From contig JAGWYI010000134.1 of assembly GCA_018969455.1 (NCBI GenBank), positions 1 to 9,092 of the forward strand: 9,092 bases of DNA, read 5' to 3'. A program made the translations under genes and the position numbers. Each line of letters opens with the position of its first letter. Position 1 is the stretch's first letter. Source of the stretch: Bacteroidota bacterium. Its GTDB lineage: Bacteria > Bacteroidota > Bacteroidia > Chitinophagales > Saprospiraceae. Under the pieces are notes generated by a model. It did no database searches and had not been told where the DNA came from. It saw only the letters and a program-made list of their open reading frames with translations. Shown here piece after piece: positions 5,704 to 9,092 of the stretch.

Positions 5704-6957
5704 ATGATCGATTTTCTGCGCATCCTGTTTTACCTGGCATCGGCCTGGATTTTTTTCCAACTCGTGTTCCCCTTCCTGACCGTAGCGGCCGCCCGGCTCT
5801 TCGGAAGCCGAAAGGAGCGCAACCTGGGCGCTAAAATTCAGGACAAATTTGCCGATCATCCCGAAAACGCTCCCAACACCGATTTTGCCTGCATCATTAC
5901 GGCCTACCAAAACAGCGAAATCACCAAGCCGCTGATCTCCAGTCTCTTGCAACAGTCGCACGGCAATCTGACAATTTACCTCGTGGCCGATGAATGCCCC
6001 GAAACTTCGTTCAACGTGACGGATCCGCGCTTTGTGCTGCTCACACCACCCGAGCCGCTGCGCCTCAAAATCAAAAGCATCCTGTACGCGCGCACGCACT
6101 TCCGCCGCGCACACGACTACACCGTGATATTCGACGCCGATAACCTGGCGCACCCCGATTTTTTGCAACACATCAACCATTACATTGCACGGGGTTTCAA
6201 ATGCATTCAAGGGCAACGCACCGCCAAAAACCTCGACAGCCAATACGCAGCAGCGGATTCGCTGGGCGAATTGTACAAAAACTACATCGAGCGGTACAGC
6301 CCCTATCTGTTGGGCGGCTCGGCTGTGATTTCCGGTTCCGGCATGGCCACCGAAAGCGCGCTTTACCAGGCCTACCTCGACAGCCCCGAAATTCAGGAAG
6401 GGCAGCATTTGGGCAAAAAAATGCTGCAGGAAGATAAAATACTGCAAAATTTCCTGCTTCGCCGCAATTACCGCATCGCCTATGCCTGGGATGCTGTGTG
6501 TTACGATGAAAAAGTAAGCACCGGAGCCGCCGTACAAACCCAGCGCGGCCGCTGGCTGTATTCCTATTTTCAAAACATGCCCAATTCATTGGGACTCATC
6601 CTGCGCGGCTTGCTGCACTTCAGCCCCAACCAGTTTTTTTTCGGACTTGTGACGTTTGCCTTGCCAATGTTTATCCAGCTTGCGCTGGCCTTCATGCTGG
6701 CGGTGGCAGGATTATTGTTAAATCCGTGGGTAACGCTCGCCCTGGTATTGGCGGTAGGCATATTTGGCAGCACGGTGCTTTGGACCCTGCGCCTCTCGGA
6801 AGCCCCGCCATCGGTTTGGAATGCGGTGTATGCCGTGCCGAAATTCATCCTGCGGCAAGCGCTGGGTTTGTTCAAAATGATCAACCCCAACAAGCATTTC
6901 AAACATTCCGAACACAAGCACCTGGTGCACGTGGAGGAGGTACTAAAAAAACAGTAA
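5704..6957 (+). CDS. Membrane GT2 glycosyltransferase with QxxRW motif
   Basis: The 417-residue product has an N-terminal membrane helix (about 4-30), a cytoplasmic GT2 domain (about 60-285) and C-terminal membrane helices (about 300-370). Residues expected of cellulose/hyaluronan-synthase-like enzymes are present: D96 (VADE), the DAD triad 144-146, the likely catalytic pair E243-D244 (QEDK) and QRGRW (280-284), which fits QxxRW. QxxRW binds the nascent chain terminus in processive synthases, so it could polymerise or add more than one sugar; single-addition enzymes with this motif also exist. It has fewer membrane helices than BcsA and no PilZ domain. The tail after 385 is rich in His and Lys (KHFKHSEHKH). 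It begins 34 nt after the preceding glycosyltransferase, and its TAA is directly followed by the ATG of the next gene, so the two are probably coupled in translation. Confidence 0.88.
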   Translation: MIDFLRILFYLASAWIFFQLVFPFLTVAAARLFGSRKERNLGAKIQDKFADHPENAPNTDFACIITAYQNSEITKPLISSLLQQSHGNLTIYLVADECPETSFNVTDPRFVLLTPPEPLRLKIKSILYARTHFRRAHDYTVIFDADNLAHPDFLQHINHYIARGFKCIQGQRTAKNLDSQYAAADSLGELYKNYIERYSPYLLGGSAVISGSGMATESALYQAYLDSPEIQEGQHLGKKMLQEDKILQNFLLRRNYRIAYAWDAVCYDEKVSTGAAVQTQRGRWLYSYFQNMPNSLGLILRGLLHFSPNQFFFGLVTFALPMFIQLALAFMLAVAGLLLNPWVTLALVLAVGIFGSTVLWTLRLSEAPPSVWNAVYAVPKFILRQALGLFKMINPNKHFKHSEHKHLVHVEEVLKKQ

Positions 6958-8016
6958 ATGGCGCGTCCGGCAGGAAAAATCGACTTTTTGGATTTTGCAA
7001 AAGGGTATGCAATCTTCACCATCGTTTGTTACCACACCTTGCAACGCGTCGAAATGGCGCCCATGCTGCAAAAAGCCATCATTTTCGGCGGATCCGGCGT
7101 GCATCTGTTTTTCCTCTTATCCGGTTTTGGACTCGGGCTTTCATCCTCCAGCCGGGGCGTTTGGGCATTTTACCGGCGGCGTGCCACCAAAGTGTGGTTG
7201 CCCTATGTGCTGGCCTTAAGCATCAGCTGGGCCCTGGCGGCAAGCATTGGCCTGTTTGCCGATGGCTGGAAAGAATGGCTGGCAGGCGTGGCGCTGTATC
7301 AGATGTTTTACGAGCCCTTTATCCACAGTTTTGGCGGCCATTTTTGGTTCATCAGCGCCATCATCCAGTTTTACCTTGTTTATCCTTTGTTGATTTGGAT
7401 AAAAGGGCAATTTTCGAACGCCTGGAACTACTTTTTCCTTTGTCTGGCCATTTCGGTGGCCTGGTGGCTGGTGGTTTTTCAATTGGGAACCGGCAGCATG
7501 CGTACCTGGAACAGTTTCTTTTTGCAATTTTTGTGGGAATTTGCCCTCGGACAAGTGTGGGCAGGGCAATACCAGGCCTTGCAGAACGGAAAAACCGAAA
7601 AAAATGTGCTGAAACCCGATTTCTGGAATTACACTTGGTGGAAGTATTTGCCGGCAGGCCTGCTGTTTACCGGCCTGATGATTGCCATGATTTTAAAAAT
7701 GGGCGATGCCGGCAAAATATTCAACGACATTCCGGCATTAATAGGGTACAGTGCCATTTGCATCTTTTTATACCATGTAGGCTTGCGCTTTGTGCAGCCC
7801 TTGAAACAGTTGTTTAGGTGGGTTGGCGGGTTTTCCTATTCCCTGTACCTCGTGCACATCATGGTGCTCGAAGGGTATCTGCTGGTTTTGGGTAAAATGG
7901 GGATGGCACAAAACCTGCCCGTGCTGTTGCTGTATTTGCCTTTGGCCTTGTTGGGAGGATGGGCTTTTGAGCCATTGAGTCGGGCCTGGATCCGATTGTT
8001 TGAAACCAAACACTAG
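6958..8016 (+). CDS. Acyltransferase 3 family membrane protein
   Basis: The 352-residue product is an integral membrane acyltransferase of the AT3 (OafA/WecH/ExoZ-like) family, which O-acylates sugars, most often with acetyl groups. Family signatures are DFLDFAKGYAIF with the conserved His of CYH at 26, GVHLFFLLSGF (47-57), FYRRRATKVWLPY (71-83), GGHFWFIS (126-133) and FSYSLYLVH (292-300). About ten hydrophobic segments cover the sequence, the normal size for the membrane domain alone; there is no fused SGNH domain. The ATG follows the previous stop directly (TAAATG). A purine-rich GGAGGAGG at 6933-6940 lies about 17 nt upstream, too far for a typical ribosome binding site. It likely decorates the polysaccharide built by the upstream transferases; a separate SGNH protein is encoded 12 nt downstream. 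Confidence 0.9.
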   Translation: MARPAGKIDFLDFAKGYAIFTIVCYHTLQRVEMAPMLQKAIIFGGSGVHLFFLLSGFGLGLSSSSRGVWAFYRRRATKVWLPYVLALSISWALAASIGLFADGWKEWLAGVALYQMFYEPFIHSFGGHFWFISAIIQFYLVYPLLIWIKGQFSNAWNYFFLCLAISVAWWLVVFQLGTGSMRTWNSFFLQFLWEFALGQVWAGQYQALQNGKTEKNVLKPDFWNYTWWKYLPAGLLFTGLMIAMILKMGDAGKIFNDIPALIGYSAICIFLYHVGLRFVQPLKQLFRWVGGFSYSLYLVHIMVLEGYLLVLGKMGMAQNLPVLLLYLPLALLGGWAFEPLSRAWIRLFETKH

Positions 8017-8028
8017 AACTTATACGCC

Positions 8029-8736
8029 ATGCGCCGTTGGGCAACCGGATTGTCGGTACTGCTTAACCTGCTCCTGATTGGGCTTGGCCTGATCGCCTTG
8101 CAGCGCCTGGGTGGCTACAGATACGCCCTGTATCGGCTGAGCCACCCGGAGGCGGGTTTGTATGCCCAGCGGAAATCGCTTTTTTCTTTGTTCCCCGATG
8201 CGCCAGGCGCGCTTGTCATGCTTGGCGACAGCCAGATTGAGCAATGCGAATGGCGCGAATTGCTGGGCGACTCCCTGCCGATTCGGAACAGAGGCATTTC
8301 CGGCGACAACATCAAGGGCGTTTCTTCCCGCCTCGGAGAGGTCATGCGCCACCAGCCGCGTTTGGTGATGCTTTGCGTTGGTCTCAATGATTTATTGTCG
8401 GACCAACCCATTGACCAATTGGGCAATGCGTATGAAAATCTGGTTCACCAACTGCGCCGGCAATGCCCGGCATCGCAACTGGTTTTGTGCAGCGTACTGC
8501 CGGTAAATAATTCCATTCGGCACACAGGCATTGAAAACAGCCAAATCGGCCAGTTAAATGCCAAAATCCGGGCCATCGCCACCCGTTTCTCCCTGCCTTA
8601 CCTCGACCTTTTCCACGAACTCGGCGATGCCGACGGCAAGCTGCTGCCAGCCTGCACACCCGATGGCGTCCACTTAAATGCCCAAGGCTACCTCATCTGG
8701 AAAAAACAACTCGATAAAATCCTGCTTGGCTTATGA
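8029..8736 (+). CDS. Membrane-anchored SGNH/GDSL hydrolase
   Basis: The 235-residue product has an N-terminal membrane anchor (about 7-27) followed by an SGNH hydrolase domain facing the periplasm. Conserved blocks are GDSQ (66-69, nucleophile S68), NRGISGD (87-93, oxyanion Gly 89), GLND (118-121, Asn 120) and DGVHLN (212-217, catalytic D212 and H215). The complete triad argues for an active esterase or acyltransferase acting on an O-acylated glycan. In alginate and peptidoglycan O-acetylation, an MBOAT protein passes acetyl groups across the membrane to a periplasmic SGNH-fold partner (AlgJ/AlgX, PatB). The next gene is such an MBOAT and overlaps this one by 4 nt, so the pair probably forms an O-acetylation module. 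A deacetylating role is also possible. A 12-nt gap follows the acyltransferase 3 gene. Confidence 0.88.
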   Translation: MRRWATGLSVLLNLLLIGLGLIALQRLGGYRYALYRLSHPEAGLYAQRKSLFSLFPDAPGALVMLGDSQIEQCEWRELLGDSLPIRNRGISGDNIKGVSSRLGEVMRHQPRLVMLCVGLNDLLSDQPIDQLGNAYENLVHQLRRQCPASQLVLCSVLPVNNSIRHTGIENSQIGQLNAKIRAIATRFSLPYLDLFHELGDADGKLLPACTPDGVHLNAQGYLIWKKQLDKILLGL

Positions 8737-9092
8737 TTTTCAATTCGCTGGTGTTTCTGGTATTTGTCGCCTGTTTTTTCTCGGTATACTTTTTCTTGAA
8801 AGGCCGATGGCGCCTGTGGTGGATCCTGGCGGCCAGTTATGTGTTTTATGGCTGGTGGGACTGGCGTTTTTTGGGCCTCATCCTTTTCACCACTTTACTG
8901 GATTACGGTTTTGGTCTGGCCCTGGAGCGCATCGAGGAGCTTCGGCGCAAAAAACGCGTCATCATCGCCAGTGTGGTGATGAACCTCGGTTTTTTATCTA
9001 TTTTTAAATATTTCAATTTTTTTGCCGCTTCTGCCGCGCAGGCGTTGCGCTGGGTGGGCATGGAAGCCGATTGGACCACCCTGCACATCATT
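8733..9092 (+). CDS. MBOAT O-acyltransferase, AlgI-like (partial, 5' part)
   Basis: The frame opens at an ATG that overlaps the SGNH stop (ATGA, 8733-8736) and stays open for 120 codons to the right edge. The sequence is typical of the start of AlgI/DltB-like membrane-bound O-acyltransferases: IFNSLVFL (2-9), the first membrane helix to about residue 22, ASYVFYGWWDWRFLGLIL (34-51), LLDYGFGLAL (55-64), and NLGFLSIFKYFNFF (84-97). Four membrane segments are visible; the catalytic histidine region lies beyond the window. These proteins move acyl, usually acetyl, groups from the cytoplasm for transfer to an extracytoplasmic polysaccharide with help from an SGNH partner, here very likely the preceding gene. 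The 4-nt overlap implies translational coupling. Naming it algI would go beyond the evidence because the polysaccharide is unknown. Confidence 0.88.
   Translation, partial: MIFNSLVFLVFVACFFSVYFFLKGRWRLWWILAASYVFYGWWDWRFLGLILFTTLLDYGFGLALERIEELRRKKRVIIASVVMNLGFLSIFKYFNFFAASAAQALRWVGMEADWTTLHII

Noticed and set aside
6726..7817. A 363-codon frame on the + strand overlapping the end of the membrane GT2 and most of the acyltransferase 3 gene
   Set aside because: It lies in another frame of two genes with clear family motifs, its product is rich in Arg, His and Gly without domain pattern, and such long shadows are common in GC-rich coding sequence.
8678..9007. A 109-codon + strand frame at the right end
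   Set aside because: It is in a different frame from the AlgI-like MBOAT reading that starts at 8733 and runs off the edge with clear family sequence.

Overview
The window looks like chromosomal DNA from a member of the Bacteroidota, possibly the Saprospiria/Chitinophagia side of the phylum. Three things point there: two close matches to the phylum's TAnnTTTG -7 promoter element, A-rich starts with little Shine-Dalgarno sequence, and a secreted PHP phosphoesterase of a kind common in that phylum. No mobile element, tRNA, rRNA or CRISPR array was seen. The lineage call is inference.

Left part (1-2592). The window opens in the last codons of an unrecognised gene (stop at 173). A secreted PHP-type metallophosphoesterase follows (271-1404). 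It converges, with a 3-nt gap, on a minus-strand membrane family 2 glycosyltransferase (1408-2592), which has its own promoter at 2626-2633.

Middle (2593-3211). This 619-bp stretch has no convincing protein gene. It carries the divergent promoter of the glycosyltransferase, a second good promoter on the + strand (2734-2763) and, starting just where that promoter should initiate, a perfect 9-bp long-range stem. The stem encloses an apical hairpin and is followed by a compact hairpin (2863-2886). I read this as a candidate structured small RNA or structured leader, the least explained part of the window. More inverted repeats, some mutually exclusive, lie at 2906-3055.

Right part (3212-9092). 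Seven genes run in one direction with short gaps or overlaps: a stand-alone receiver protein, a polyprenyl-phosphate sugar-1-phosphate transferase with a degenerate receiver domain at its N-terminus, a soluble GT2 glycosyltransferase, a membrane GT2 with a QxxRW motif, an acyltransferase-3 membrane protein, a membrane-anchored SGNH/GDSL hydrolase, and an AlgI-type MBOAT O-acyltransferase cut by the window end. Together they look like part of an exopolysaccharide or surface-glycan cluster: the sugar transferase would load the first sugar on the lipid carrier, the glycosyltransferases extend it, and the three acyl-handling proteins decorate it. No flippase, polymerase or export gene is visible; these may lie beyond the right edge.

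The points most worth attention are the candidate RNA at 2769-2886 and the pairing of an intact receiver protein with a pseudo-receiver/sugar-transferase fusion.
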